Counted from the stretch's first letter, positions 19,316 to 29,344 are shown. The stretch: 64,000 nucleotides of DNA from CATQHP01 sp965214915 (GCA_965214915.1 CBDCCP010000002.1:62001-126000); one strand, 5' to 3'. A program made the numbers and translations. The notes: generated by a model from the sequence alone, not told the origin.

Positions 19316-20407
19316 TTACTCGATGACCCGCAATTCCCGCGGCGTCGGCGTCAGCACTTCACAACCGTTGCGTCTGACCACGACCACGTCTTCGATGCGC
19401 ACGCCGGCTACGCCCCGCAGATAAACCCCCGGCTCCACGGTTACGACCATGCCCTCCTGCAGGCGCTTGCGCTGCTTGGGGGCCAGCCGCGGACTCTCGT
19501 GAATTTCAAGGCCGAGTCCGTGGCCCGTCGAGTGTACAAACAATTCATCCAGCCTTTTGCCGTCAACTTTCGATTTTCTCAGAATTTGCCGGGCGCGCCG
19601 GTCGATCGTCCGGCACTCGACTCCGGGGCGGATGGCGTCGACCGCAGCCTGTTGCGTTTCGTGTACGGCGTTGAACAATGCCATTTGACGCCTGTCCGGA
19701 AGTCCCAGACCGATCATCCGCGTCATGTCGCTGTTGTAACCGTCGAGTATAGCACCCTGATCGACTACGATCAGGCTTTTCGGCGACGGCTTTGCGTCGC
19801 GGGGCTGGGCGTGGGGCAGCGCGCTCTGAGCGCCGCCCGCGACGATGGTGGGGAAGGCCGCGCCCGCGGCGCCGAGCTTGCGCATGGCGAACTCGATCTC
19901 GGCCGCGAGGCGGCGTTCGGTCCAGCTTGGGCGCAGCTTGCGGCAGACCTGTTCGAAAGCCCGGGAGTTCAACTCGACCGAGCGCCGGATGGCGTCGATC
20001 TCGGCGGCGCTCTTGACGCTGCGCAGCTTCTCGACGGCGTTGTCGAACGGCGCGAGCCGGCAGTCCGGCAGTTCCTGCTCGAGAAAGCGGAACGCGGCGT
20101 AGCTCAGCCGATTTTTCTCGAATCCCAGGCGCTTGATCCGCCGTTTACGCACCGCGTCGGCGAACGCCGGGCGGGAATCGCCGAACGTGATTTCCAACTC
20201 CAGCCCGGAAGTTTGCTGTGCCGCCTGCGTCGCGTAACGGCTGTCGGTGAACAAGCAGGCGCGGTCGTCTTCGACCAGCAGATGCCCGGCGCTGCCGCTG
20301 AAGCCGGTCAGGTAGCGGATGTTGACAAGCTCGGAGACATAGAGCGCAACGCCCTTCGCGGCCGCCCGCAGGGAATCGCGGCGCGCGGAATATTCGTTCG
20401 CCGGCAT
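19316..20407 (-). CDS. Xaa-Pro aminopeptidase-like M24 peptidase
   Basis: 363 residues: an N-terminal creatinase-like domain and a C-terminal pita-bread metallopeptidase domain. The five metal ligands are visible in VVDQGAILDGYNSDMTR (two Asp), HSTGHGLGLEIHE (His), VTVEPGVY (Glu) and RIEDV (Glu). It removes N-terminal residues preceding proline in the cytosol. The neighbouring order pepP-accB-accC, with 16 bp to accB, is a common bacterial arrangement. Confidence 0.88.
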   Translation of the reverse strand: MPANEYSARRDSLRAAAKGVALYVSELVNIRYLTGFSGSAGHLLVEDDRACLFTDSRYATQAAQQTSGLELEITFGDSRPAFADAVRKRRIKRLGFEKNRLSYAAFRFLEQELPDCRLAPFDNAVEKLRSVKSAAEIDAIRRSVELNSRAFEQVCRKLRPSWTERRLAAEIEFAMRKLGAAGAAFPTIVAGGAQSALPHAQPRDAKPSPKSLIVVDQGAILDGYNSDMTRMIGLGLPDRRQMALFNAVHETQQAAVDAIRPGVECRTIDRRARQILRKSKVDGKRLDELFVHSTGHGLGLEIHESPRLAPKQRKRLQEGMVVTVEPGVYLRGVAGVRIEDVVVVRRNGCEVLTPTPRELRVIE

Positions 20408-20429
20408 GACAAGCGCCGCAGGGCGCTGC

Positions 20430-21422
20430 TTACCGTTCCCTGGGAGCGGCCCAACGCGCGTATTTGCGGCCCACTCGGGCCCCGGCCGTGCTGCCGTTGT
20501 GGATCAAGATGCGGTAGCGGAAGCGCAACTCCTCGCCCTGCGCCAAGGTAATGCCGCCGTCGCGCGATTCGTCGGCGTGAAAATCGTGCTCGCCGAAAAT
20601 GTTCGCCGCGAAAAGACCGTAGCCGCGCACGTGCCAGTAGGTCGGGTGTTTCGGATTGGAGGGGTGGTCGAAGATGGCGATGCCCAGCGGCTTGCCGTCG
20701 ATGCTGCCGGCGTAATCTACCCAGGGCGACCGTTTGCCCCAAGCGTTCGCCTCGGTCGCCAGGCCCTCGGCGTTGACGATTCTGCCCGTGCGGGGGACGC
20801 CCCGGGCGCGGAAATGCGGCTCTTCCAGCTCGGTGGCGACGCGCACGGCGAACGCGCCCTCTTTGGTGTCGCCGAAATGCACTTTTTCCGCAACCGCGGT
20901 CAGAGTGATATTGAAATCGACGATGCGGTCCCTTGTCGCCGCTCGAAAGATCATCACGCGGTCTTCTGAGAGCAGCGTTGCGCCGCCGGGCGCGTTCCAG
21001 TCGAACCGGGCGCGGATGCGGCCGTTGTTGCCGCGCTTGTCGCCTTGGCCCATGATCCTCGCGTTGACGATCCTGTCCAGCACGATCGCGCCCTTCTTCT
21101 CCCGCGGCGTCTGCGTTTTCTCGTTGGCCCAGAAGTCGAAGCCGTTGACCTCGCCGTGGCTGAACCACACGCTGCGGTGGTGGTCGTGGTCGGTTTGCTC
21201 GCCGGGGATGCGCTCCATCGGCCAGCCGCGGGTGACGATCGTGCCGTCCGGGGCGCGCAAGGGGTGCAGATACGGTTTCGGCGTTTCGGGGCCGAAGTAG
21301 AAAGCGGAGAACGGCTTGCCGTCGATCGAGACGTCGATGCGCCCGTCCTTGCGCTCGAAAGCCACCTGAGCGCTGAGCGCCGCGGCCGCGGCGAGCGGGA
21401 CGAACACGAGCCGGAGACGCAT
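20430..21422 (-). CDS. Exported DUF6807 (PmoA-like) protein
   Basis: 330 residues with a signal peptide (MRLRLVFVPLAAAAALSAQ). The body has the DUF6807 pattern: RPYLHPL-type segment (KPYLHPLRAPDG), DHDHHRSVWFSHGEVNG and a C-terminal LRFRYRILIHNG. Such proteins are abundant in Acidobacteria, Planctomycetes and Bacteroidetes, exported, and of unknown biochemical role, often near carbohydrate genes. The ATG at 21422 was chosen because the signal peptide starts there. Confidence 0.8.
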   Translation of the reverse strand: MRLRLVFVPLAAAAALSAQVAFERKDGRIDVSIDGKPFSAFYFGPETPKPYLHPLRAPDGTIVTRGWPMERIPGEQTDHDHHRSVWFSHGEVNGFDFWANEKTQTPREKKGAIVLDRIVNARIMGQGDKRGNNGRIRARFDWNAPGGATLLSEDRVMIFRAATRDRIVDFNITLTAVAEKVHFGDTKEGAFAVRVATELEEPHFRARGVPRTGRIVNAEGLATEANAWGKRSPWVDYAGSIDGKPLGIAIFDHPSNPKHPTYWHVRGYGLFAANIFGEHDFHADESRDGGITLAQGEELRFRYRILIHNGSTAGARVGRKYARWAAPRER

Positions 21423-21504
21423 CGTACCCTCATAGTGAAGCACAAACGCGGCGTTTGGTGGGGGATTGGGATTCGATTGTTGGCCGCGCGGCGCCGCCGC
21501 GGCC

Positions 21505-22419
21505 TCAGGCCCGCAACCTTGCGGCCATCAAGTCGCAATACTCTTGCGACGTGTCGATGCCGATGCCGCGCCTACCCAGCTCGCGGGCGGCGACCAGCGT
21601 GCTGCCGGAACCCGCGAAGGGGTCGAGCACGATGTCGCCGGGATCGGTGAACAGGCGGATGAACCAGTTGGGCAGGGCCGGCGGGAAAGCCGCCGGATGT
21701 CCCTGAAATCCGCACTCGGTCGCAAGGCGCAGCACGTTCGTGGGGTAGGCCGTCTCGCGCCCGACCCAGTTCTCGACCTTCTTGCCGAACCCGTTGCCGT
21801 GCTTCGATTCGTCTCTGATGCGGTCGGTCTGCGACAGGTTGCGCAGGCGGCTGTTCTTCCAATCGCCCATCGGCGCCTTGACGGCCTCCTGGCGCATTTT
21901 GAACCGCTTGTTGAGCGTGAAGTGCAGCAGGCGTTCCCATGAATCCCTGAAGCGGTTGGGCCATTTGCCGGGATAGCAGTTCTTCTTGTGCCAGCAGTAC
22001 TCTTCGACCCACCGCCAGCCCTGTTTCCTGAGCGCCAGGATCAGCTCGATGACGTAGGTGTGCCGCTCGCCGTTGACGGCGCTCTCCTTGATGTTGAGCA
22101 CGAACGAGCCGTCGGGCTTGAGGCATGCGCGGAACGCCTGCGCCCGGGGCAGGAACCAATCCACGTAGTCGTCGGGATGGACGCCGCCGTAGTTGTTCTT
22201 GCGTTGATCCGCGTAGGGCGGGGAGGTGACGATGAGGCTTACCGAGCCTGGTTCGACCCGGCCCGACGCGATCGCCTCCAGGCAGTCGCCGTGCAGTATC
22301 CGCCACTCGGCGGCGCCGTCGTCGGAAAACATGCCGATTTGGCCGGCGGGCGCGGCTTGGCGGCAACGCGTTTCCGTGTCCTCGTGTTTTTCGCCGAGGC
22401 CGCTGTCTGCGGCGGGCAT
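21505..22419 (-). CDS. Site-specific DNA methyltransferase (DNA N4/N6 family)
   Basis: About 304 residues (start 22419; an alternative ATG at 22332 begins MFSDDGAAEW). Motif IV TSPPY near the N-terminus and motif I DPFAGSGSTLVAA near the C-terminus give the permuted beta-class order used by many N4-cytosine or N6-adenine methylases. A conserved CWHKKNCYPGKWPNRFRD stretch lies between. No restriction partner is adjacent, so it may be an orphan methylase. The start is 5 bp after the recG stop, so the pair is likely co-transcribed. Confidence 0.82.
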   Translation of the reverse strand: MPAADSGLGEKHEDTETRCRQAAPAGQIGMFSDDGAAEWRILHGDCLEAIASGRVEPGSVSLIVTSPPYADQRKNNYGGVHPDDYVDWFLPRAQAFRACLKPDGSFVLNIKESAVNGERHTYVIELILALRKQGWRWVEEYCWHKKNCYPGKWPNRFRDSWERLLHFTLNKRFKMRQEAVKAPMGDWKNSRLRNLSQTDRIRDESKHGNGFGKKVENWVGRETAYPTNVLRLATECGFQGHPAAFPPALPNWFIRLFTDPGDIVLDPFAGSGSTLVAARELGRRGIGIDTSQEYCDLMAARLRA

Positions 22420-22424
22420 TCCCT

Positions 22425-24516
22425 CTAGCCTACCTGAATCAGGCCGTAGCGCCTTTGCCATTTGCCGCGGATATAGTTCGCCAACTCGGCCAGCGCCTCG
22501 ACGCTGGGCGGATTTTCCACGTATGCGGTCGCTTCGTTCCGCGCCGCCTCCAGGGCTTCCCGGTCGCGCAGCAGGTTGGCCACGCGGAACGACGGCAGTC
22601 CGCTCTGCTTGGCGCCGAAGAACTCGCCCGGGCCGCGCAGTTGCAGATCCACCTCCGCGATGCGGAAACCGTCTTGGCTTTCGGTCATCGTCTTCATGCG
22701 CTCGCGGGCGTTTTCGGTGGGATTTTCGGTCATCAGCACGCAGTAGCTGCGGTGCGCTCCGCGGCCGACGCGTCCGCGAAGCTGGTGCAACTGACTCAGA
22801 CCGAAGCTTTCGGCGTGTTCGATCGCCATCACGGTCGCGTTCGGCACATCGACGCCGACCTCGACCACCGTTGTCGAGACGAGGATCTGCGTTTCGCCCC
22901 GGCGGAAGCGCTCCATCGCTTCGTCCTTGGCTCCGGTGGGCAGCCTGCCGTGCAGCAGGTCGAGCTTGAGGTCGGGGAAAACGTCCTTGGAAAGATGCTC
23001 GAATTGTTTCTGCGCCGCTTTCACCGTCTTCGTCTCGGATTCGTCGATCAACGGATAGACGATGTACGCCTGACGGCCGGCGAGGACTTGCTTGCGCACG
23101 AAATCGTAAACCTTCCCAGCCTGAGCGACGGTCCGATGTCTGGTGACGATCGGACTGCGTCCCGGAGGCAACTCGTCGATGATCGATACGTCGAGCTCGC
23201 CGTAGAAAGTGAGCGAGAGGGTGCGGGGGATCGGCGTCGCGGTCATCACCAGGACATCCGGATGGGAGCCTTTGCGCAGCAGTTCCAGGCGCTGCAGCAC
23301 GCCGAAACGGTGCTGCTCGTCGATGACGACCAGGCCGAGCCGCTTGAATTCCACGTCTTCGGAGATCACCGCGTGCGTGCCGACGACGACGTGCGCGAGT
23401 CCCTCGGCGATCAGCCGCTTGATTTTCTGCTTCTCTCTCGCGCTGCGGGACCCGGTCAGCCCGGCGACCACGTAGCCGGCCGGCTCCAACAGTTTCTTGA
23501 CGGACAGGAAGTGCTGGGTCGCCAGGATCTCGGTGGGCGCCATCAGAGCGACTTGGTAGTCGTTTTCGAGGGCGATGACCGCGGCCTCGATCGCCACGAT
23601 GGTCTTGCCGCTGCCGACGTCGCCTTGCAGCAGGCGGTTCATCGGCGTTGGCGCGGCCATATCCGCGGCGATTTCGCCGAGCACTCGTTTTTGCGCGCCC
23701 GTGGGCTTGAAGGGCAGGATCTGTTTGATCTTCTTGCGGGCGCGGTCGTTGAGCTCGAAGGCGATCCCCGCGGCCGCCCGCAACTTCGCCCGCTTGAGCG
23801 CCAGGCCGCATTCGAGGAAGAAGAATTCTTCGAAGACGAGGCGGAACTGTCCGGGCGTGCGGCGGGCTTCCAGCAGCCGCATGTCGGTATTCGGCGGTGG
23901 GAAATGCGTCTCCTGCAGCGCGGCTTTGCGCTGTGGCAGGCCCAGCCTGCGGCGGATCGCCTCCGGGATCGGGTCGTCGTCGGGCACGGCGGCGAGGGCG
24001 CGGTGCATCATGCCGCGCAGCATACGCGTGGTGACTTTTCCGAACGCCTTGTAGATGGGAACGATGCGGCCGAGGTGCAGCTTGGCTTCGGGGTCGTCCC
24101 GGCGAAGGATTTCGAATTCGGGGTGCAAAACGGAGAGTTGGCGCGAGTATTTGTCGTAGTCGATCCGCCCGTAGGCGGCGACGGTTTGCCCCTCCTCGAA
24201 CCGCGCCTGCAAATAGGCGCTGCGAAACCATTTGCAAACGACGCTTTGCTCTGCGCTGTCTTTCAAGCGGGCTTCGAACACATGCATCCCGCTGCGCCCC
24301 AAGCGGTAGAGTTGCGTCGCCGTAACGGTTCCGACGACCGTCGCCGTTTCTCCCGGGGCCAGTTCGGAAATCGGCTTGAAGTTGCTGCGGTTCTCGTAGC
24401 GCCGGCGGCACGTAGTAGAGCAACTCTTCGATCGTGGCGATGCCCCGCGACTCGAAGAGCTCCGCGCGGTCCGGCCCGACGCCCGGCATATCCTTGATCG
24501 GAGTGTCGAGTTGCAT
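22425..24516 (-). CDS. recG: ATP-dependent DNA helicase RecG (frameshift near N-terminus)
   Basis: Remodels stalled replication forks and Holliday junctions. The frame from 24516 gives MQLDTPIKDMPGVGPDRAELF and LYYVP; the rest follows in another frame from RYENRSNF. One surplus base in CCGCCGGCGC (about 24399-24412) explains the break. The remainder has the wedge OB-fold, Walker A LLQGDVGSGKT, the DExH-type IDEQHRFG, TATPIPRT, and the terminal TRG-like LHQLRGRVGRG. Total length (~696 codons) is typical. As in accC, a base error is the simplest explanation. Confidence 0.9.
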
Positions 24517-24567
24517 CGACCGCAAACTTTCGATTTTAGCCGCGCCGCCTGCCGCCATGGGACCGTG

Positions 24568-25672
24568 CTAGGTGACGCGGCAGCGCTCCAACTCTTCCCA
24601 GAGAAAGCGCACGCCGTGCCCCGGGCGTTCCGGCGGCCGGCTGAAGCCGTCTGCGATGGGCAGCGGTTCCTCGATGAAGCGCTCCAGCCCGAACCCGTGT
24701 ACTTCGAGATACGACGCATTGGGAACCGCCGCCAACAGGCTGACGTGGAGGTCGTGGACGCCGTGCGTGGTCACCGGCAGGTTGTGCGCCTCGGCGAGAT
24801 GCGCGATTTTCATCCAGGCCGTGACGCCCGCCGCAATTGGAAAGATCCGGTTCGGGAAACGAGACCGCGCCGGCGGCGATCATTTTTTGAAACTCATAGG
24901 TCGTATGCAGATTCTCGCCGGCCGCCACGGGCAGCGGCCCCTCTTGCTCGATGGCGGGCGTGCCCCGCGACGTCGTCGGGGATCGTCGGCTCTTCCAGCC
25001 AGTAAACGTCGTATTCCGCAAGCGCCCGCGAGGCGCGTAGGGCTTCGTCCACGCTCCCATTTCATGTTGGCGTCGAACCATCAAGGGAATGTCGGGGCCG
25101 AGCGCTTCGCGGATGGCGGCCACCCGCGCGACGTCTTCGCGCAGGCGTTCGCGCCCGACCTTCATTTTGTGATTGCCTGGAAACCGGCCTCCAGGTTTTC
25201 TTGCCGTTTGTTCCCGCAACTCTTCGAGCGGCATGCGCAGGTCGATGCCGCCCGCATAGACTTTCACTTGGGGAGAACAGCCGCCCAGCAGACGCCATAG
25301 AGGCTCGCCGGCTGCTTTGGCCTTGAGATCCCAGAGGGCGACATCGACGGCCGAGACGGCGAAGCTTGCCGGTCCGCCGCGGCCGACGTAGTGCGTCGCC
25401 CGCCACATGGCGTTCCAAAGCTGCTCGGTCCGCCGCGGATCCCGGCCTGCCAGCAACGGCTTCAGATCGTTCTCGATCAGACTGCGGATCGCCGGCCCGC
25501 CGGCATTGCCGACCGTGTAGGTGTAGCCGACGCCTTCGAGGCCGGCGGCGGCGATGCGCGCGACGATGACGGCGAACTCCCGAATCTCGCCGTGAGTCGA
25601 GTCGCTCAGCGGTTGCGGCAGAGGAATGCGGTAATGGGCGGCTTCGATCCGGTCGATCCGCCATAATCTCAC
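24568..25672 (-). pseudogene. Mandelate racemase/muconate-lactonizing enzyme family, multiple frameshifts
   Basis: Enolase-superfamily sugar-acid dehydratase or racemase by overall similarity: N-terminal capping domain, SAVDVALWDLKAKAAGEPLWRLLGG, KMKVGRE with the catalytic Lys region, then AAIEQEGPLPVAAGEN..., and a final segment THGVHDLHVSLLAA. At least five frame changes are needed between about 25190 and 24810, including a compensating pair around KMKVGRE, and the region that should carry the metal-binding DAN(M) motif is broken. More damage than in the neighbours suggests real decay. Confidence 0.75.
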
Positions 25673-25732
25673 GAGGTTAGCAGCAGCCTATGGCCAAAAC
25701 TCCGCCGAGCCGCCGGTGTTATCCTGCGCATG

Positions 25733-26168
25733 ATGCGGCCCTGTTCGACTTACGACGACGTCAATCTGATCTTGCGTCTTTACGAGTTGCGGCGCGAGCC
25801 GCGCATGAGAGAAGCGCGCGCTTGGTTTGCCGCGTCCTACCGCGCTGCGACCCTCAAACAGTTTCACTCTCTCTGCCCGGCCGGATCGAAGAAAAATGCG
25901 AGCTTCCGCCAAGTAACGACCTATTGGGAAATGGTTCGCTTCGTTCATCACGGCGGAAAGTGCTGCAGAAAGAGATATTCTTCGAGAGCGGTCGGGAAAT
26001 GCTGGTTGTCTGGGTGCGGCTCGAGCCCGTGCTCGCGGAGATGCGCGAGGCGTTCCAGGACTCCTCGCGGTACGCCAACCTCGAGGCCGTCGCCAAGGAT
26101 TTCATCGCCTTGGTGGGAGCAGCGCGGCGCCCGGATCTTACGAAGCGTTCCGCGCCCGGGTCGCCTGA
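25733..26168 (+). pseudogene. Hypothetical protein with frameshifts
   Basis: Starts MRPCSTYDDVNLILRLYELRRE and ends, in another frame, with SYEAFRARVA before the TGA at 26166. The middle (VLQKEIFFESGREMLVVWVRLEP) is in a third frame, so two to three indels are present. The intact form would be a ~145-residue helical protein. I do not recognise the family. It lies between the racemase-family pseudogene and the EVE gene. Confidence 0.5.
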
Positions 26169-26175
26169 CCGCCCC

Positions 26176-26596
26176 TTACTTCCCCAAGGCCAGGATGACG
26201 TGGTACTCGTCCGCGGTTACCGCCGACACCGAAAGCCGCATCTGACGGATCAGATTCATCTGCTGCAGCCGCGGGTCCTGTTTGATCTGTTTCAACGAGA
26301 CCGGCTTGGCGAGGGCTCGCACCGGCTTGAGATCGACCACCGACCAGCGTTCGTCATCCGTTGTCGGGTCCTGGTAATGCTCGCGGATCACCTCGGCGAT
26401 GCCGACGATTTCCAGACCTTCGTTCGAGTGATAGAACAGCGCCCGGTCGCCTTTCTTCATGGCCCGCAGATTATTGCGGGCCTGATAGTTGCCGCACTCC
26501 GTCCCAATACGTCGAGCCGTCTTTCACGAACTGCTCCCACGAATACTTGAACGGCTCGGATTTGACCAGCCAGTAATTTCTCCCGCGCGCCGGCAA
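26176..26596 (-). CDS. EVE domain protein (one frameshift)
   Basis: About 139 residues in total. The EVE domain (PUA-like, binds modified bases or RNA) is recognisable from NYWLVKSEPFKYSWEQF, STYWDGVR and, in the next frame, NYQARNNLRAMKKGDRALFYHS and the terminal VSAVTADEY. An extra G at about 26491-26494 breaks the frame. The likely start is TTG at 26596, 5 nt after a TATCCT hexamer. EVE proteins often accompany modified-DNA restriction systems, but here the neighbours are unrelated. Confidence 0.8.
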
Positions 26597-26632
26597 ACGG
26601 GTAGGATAACACTCTCCACTTGCAGGCGCGAG

Positions 26633-27217
26633 TCAGCGCCCCTGCCACAGATCGGCGATGTTCGATTTGTGGCGCCAGATCAGGAATATCGTCATCAGCA
26701 GGGCGTAATGCCCGTGCGCCGGGCCGAAATGCAGGAACAGCGCGACGGTGAAGAACGCCCAGGTCGCGAGCGAAGCCAACGCGCCCCTTTGACGCCATTG
26801 CCTGCGGCTGCCCAGAGACCGAAAAACCACAAAAAAGGCCAGCGCCGCCAAGGCCCACAGCGGATACAGCCGCAGCATCACGCCGCCCGAGGTGGCGATG
26901 CCTTTACCCCCGTTGAACTTCAGCAACGGCGAGTAGCAATGCCCGAAAACCACGCACAACCCGTAGAGCCAGCCGATATTGAGCGGGTCGCCGTCCGCGT
27001 AGAACAACATGACCGGCGCGAAGCCCTTGGCCATGTCGCCGATCAAGGTAAGCGCCGCGCGCGGTTTGGAGAAGCGCAGGACGTTGTTGAAGCCGGGGTT
27101 TCCGGAGCCGACATCGCGGATGCTCGTTCCCGATCCCCACATCGCGATCACCGCGAACGGAATCGACCCGCAGGCGAACGAGGCCAGCATCTTGAGCAGT
27201 ATCGGCGTGTCGAGCAT
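26633..27217 (-). CDS. plsY: Glycerol-3-phosphate acyltransferase PlsY
   Basis: 194 residues, a five-span inner-membrane enzyme that transfers acyl from acyl-phosphate to glycerol-3-phosphate. The three PlsY motifs are visible: GSGNPGFNNVLR, VFGHCYSPLLKFNGGKGIATSGG and the C-terminal LIWRHKSNI. Length is normal. It lies 14 bp after the nucleoside transporter gene on the same strand, so probably the same transcript. Confidence 0.93.
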   Translation of the reverse strand: MLDTPILLKMLASFACGSIPFAVIAMWGSGTSIRDVGSGNPGFNNVLRFSKPRAALTLIGDMAKGFAPVMLFYADGDPLNIGWLYGLCVVFGHCYSPLLKFNGGKGIATSGGVMLRLYPLWALAALAFFVVFRSLGSRRQWRQRGALASLATWAFFTVALFLHFGPAHGHYALLMTIFLIWRHKSNIADLWQGR

Positions 27218-27231
27218 GGCGGCTCCAGGTT

Positions 27232-28449
27232 TTACAGCGGCGTTGCGATCAACAGGCCGGCAATCGCGGCCGTGAGAAAGTTCGCCAGCGTACCTGCTAT
27301 CATCGCGCGAAATCCGAGCAATGCCAACTCCCCGCGGCGGTCGGGGATCAGCGAGCCGATGCCGCCGACCTGCACCCCGATCGAGCCGAAATTGGCGAAG
27401 CCGCACAGGGCGTACCCGGCAATCAGGAACGATTTGGAGTCGAGCGCCGCCTTCATGTCGTGCAACGCCGCATAGCCGATGAACTCGTTGAGCACCATGC
27501 GCGTGCCGAGCAGGTTGCCGACGGCGCCGGCATCCGCCCAGGGCACGCCCAGCAGCCAGGCCGCGGGCGTGAAAAGCGGCCCCAGCAGGTCTTGAATCCT
27601 GCCGGGGAACCAGCCCCATCCCGTCCATCCCTGGATGCCGCCCAGGATGCCGTTCAGCACCGCCACGAGCCCGACGAAAGTGACCAGCACGGCGCCCACG
27701 TGGAGCGCGAGCATCAGCCCTTCGGCCGAGCCGCGGGCCGCGGCGTCGATCAGATTGCGGTCTCTCGCCCTCGTCTGCTCGGGAATGCCGCCCAGGGTTT
27801 CGGGGCGGCCGCTCTCCGGCTCGATCATCTTGGCGAGCATGATGCAGGCCGGCGCCGTCATGACCACCGCCGTCAGCAGGTGCTCGGCGGCAACGCCGCC
27901 CACGTGTGCGTAAGCGACGAGCAATGCGCCGGAGATCGTCCCCATGCCTCCTGTCATCACGGTCATCAACTCCGAGCGCGTGAGGTTCTGCAGATAGGGC
28001 CGGATCGTCAGCGGCGCTTCGGACTGCCCCAGAAACACATTGGCCGCGACGTTCAGCGATTCCGCGCCGCTGGCCTGCATCCCCCGCTGCATCGCGATGG
28101 CGATGCCCTTCACGATCCATTGCATGACGCCCAGGTGATAGAGCACGGCGAAGAGCGCCGAGACGAAAACGATCAGAGGCAGAATCTGGAAGGCCAAGAT
28201 CACGCCGTTCTCCGATCTGCCCAATTCGCCGAAGACGAACCCGCTGCCCTCCTCGCCGAATTTCATGAGATTGTTGAACCCCGCGCCGGCGACCTCGAAA
28301 ATCCGGCCGAACGGCGTCTTGAGCACGAGCGCGGCGAGCGCCGATTGCAAGCCGAGACCCCACAGAATGAGGCGGGGCCGGACGGCCTTGCGGTTCGACG
28401 ACAAACCGTAGGCCGCGGCCAGAACGGCGGCGATTCCCAGCAGCCCCAT
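27232..28449 (-). CDS. CNT family nucleoside transporter
   Basis: 405 residues of a concentrative nucleoside transporter that imports nucleosides with Na+ or H+. Signature motifs are NVFLGQSEAPLTIRPYL and, further on, NEFIGYAAL and GFANFGSIGVQVGGIGSLIPDR. Around 10 hydrophobic segments. The ATG at 28449 is preferred to a TTG two codons earlier; a TATAAT hexamer (28467-28472, minus strand) lies 17 nt before it. Confidence 0.88.
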   Translation of the reverse strand: MGLLGIAAVLAAAYGLSSNRKAVRPRLILWGLGLQSALAALVLKTPFGRIFEVAGAGFNNLMKFGEEGSGFVFGELGRSENGVILAFQILPLIVFVSALFAVLYHLGVMQWIVKGIAIAMQRGMQASGAESLNVAANVFLGQSEAPLTIRPYLQNLTRSELMTVMTGGMGTISGALLVAYAHVGGVAAEHLLTAVVMTAPACIMLAKMIEPESGRPETLGGIPEQTRARDRNLIDAAARGSAEGLMLALHVGAVLVTFVGLVAVLNGILGGIQGWTGWGWFPGRIQDLLGPLFTPAAWLLGVPWADAGAVGNLLGTRMVLNEFIGYAALHDMKAALDSKSFLIAGYALCGFANFGSIGVQVGGIGSLIPDRRGELALLGFRAMIAGTLANFLTAAIAGLLIATPL

Positions 28450-28512
28450 GTGCAACGGAAGCCCCCATTATAGGAAGCGCGGCAACCGGCTCGCCGCTAC
28501 ACTGTGACGTAG

Positions 28513-28956
28513 ATGAAACCCCGGCCGCGGCCCGTGGCTCCCTCCAGGCTGGTCGATCTGGCGCAGGCGACGATGGCCCGAGCGCCCTTCCCGATGCTCG
28601 CCAGCGTTGACGGCGACCGGCCCCGGTTGCGGCCGATCTCTCCCCTGCGCACGGAGGGCTTCCGCGTCTATTTCGCATCTTTCCGCAGCTCGAACAAGAC
28701 CGCGGAACTGGCGTCGAACCGCTCCGTCGAGCTTTGCTACCTGGACGAAGGACACGACCAGGTGCGCATTGCCGGCACGGCCCATCCGGTGGAAGACGCC
28801 GCGGTCCGGCAGTCGATTTGGGACGCCAACCCGCTGCTGCGAAACTTTATGGGTTCGATCGACAACCCGGAATTCATGCTCTATCGAGTCGATCCTTCGC
28901 GGGTGCGTTTCATGCGCGAGTGGGCTCTCGAGTACCATGAGGTCCCGCTCGCATGA
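28513..28956 (+). CDS. Pyridoxamine 5'-phosphate oxidase family protein
   Basis: 147 residues with the split-barrel flavin-binding fold: FPMLASVDGDRPRLRPISPL, FASFRSSNKTAELASNRSVELCY and the terminal FMREWALEYHEVPLA. Such small proteins bind FMN or F420 and reduce unknown substrates. A TACACT hexamer (28498-28503) precedes the ATG by 9 nt. The stop overlaps the start of the next, interrupted gene (ATGA). Confidence 0.8.
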   Translation: MKPRPRPVAPSRLVDLAQATMARAPFPMLASVDGDRPRLRPISPLRTEGFRVYFASFRSSNKTAELASNRSVELCYLDEGHDQVRIAGTAHPVEDAAVRQSIWDANPLLRNFMGSIDNPEFMLYRVDPSRVRFMREWALEYHEVPLA

Positions 28957-29162
28957 CGCGCTTCGTCCGCACGCTTGCCGCCGTATTTGCCATTTCGGCC
29001 GCGCTGCGGGCCGACGGAGACTTGCGCTTCGCCAAGCTCGGCGATTTCGAGCTGGTCAGCGGCCGAGTCATCGAAAACTGTCTCGTCGGCTACCGCACGT
29101 TCGGCGCGCTTAACGCCGACCGCTCGAACGCGGTGCTCTTTCCGACCTGGTTCCGACTGTAA
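28953..29162 (+). pseudogene. Alpha/beta-hydrolase (homoserine acetyltransferase-like), 5' fragment
   Basis: Signal peptide, then LRFAKLGDFELVSGRVIENC, VGYRTFGALNADRSNAVLFPTWF, the conserved start of MetX-like alpha/beta-hydrolases. Five bases later the left end of the phage-derived element begins and the frame stops at TAA. The matching 3' fragment lies on the far side of the element at 39430. About 250 codons of the middle, including the nucleophile Ser and catalytic Asp, are absent from the window. Confidence 0.8.
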
Positions 29163-29226
29163 ACGGCCAGATGCTTTGTGCGCTTTGGCCAGATGCTTTG
29201 TGCGTTTTTGTGACAGATGGTTTGTG
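29158..29226 (+). repeat. Left terminal subrepeats
   Basis: Three tandem units: CGGCCAGATGCTTTGTGCG (from 29164), TGGCCAGATGCTTTGTGCG (from about 29186) and TGACAGATGGTTTGTGTAG (from about 29210). Spacing is about 22-24 bp, as in the transposase-binding sites of Mu, IS21 and Tn7-like elements. Confidence 0.8.
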
Positions 29227-29261
29227 TAGTTTCAGGTCTGTATTTTCGCGCACAGCCAGTG

Positions 29262-29315
29262 CCCGCGTACAGTGGATAGTGGCTGGTGAAAAGTGGAGAG
29301 TGGAAGAAAAAACGG
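29262..29315 (+). repeat. Inner inverted repeat, left copy
   Basis: Matches the reverse complement of 39301-39347 with few differences (CCCGCGTACAGTGGATAGTGGC then GTGGAAGAAAAA). It contains the same TATCCAC-type core seen in intergenic repeats at 47298, 59645 and 63850. Confidence 0.8.
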
Positions 29316-29344
29316 CCGCGTCCCCGCAGCGGTAGCGCCGCGGG

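Noticed and set aside
21505..24558. A 1,017-codon minus-strand frame joining recG start with the DNA methylase
   Set aside because: Its middle is the out-of-frame shadow of recG; the frame only connects two real genes because of the recG frameshift.
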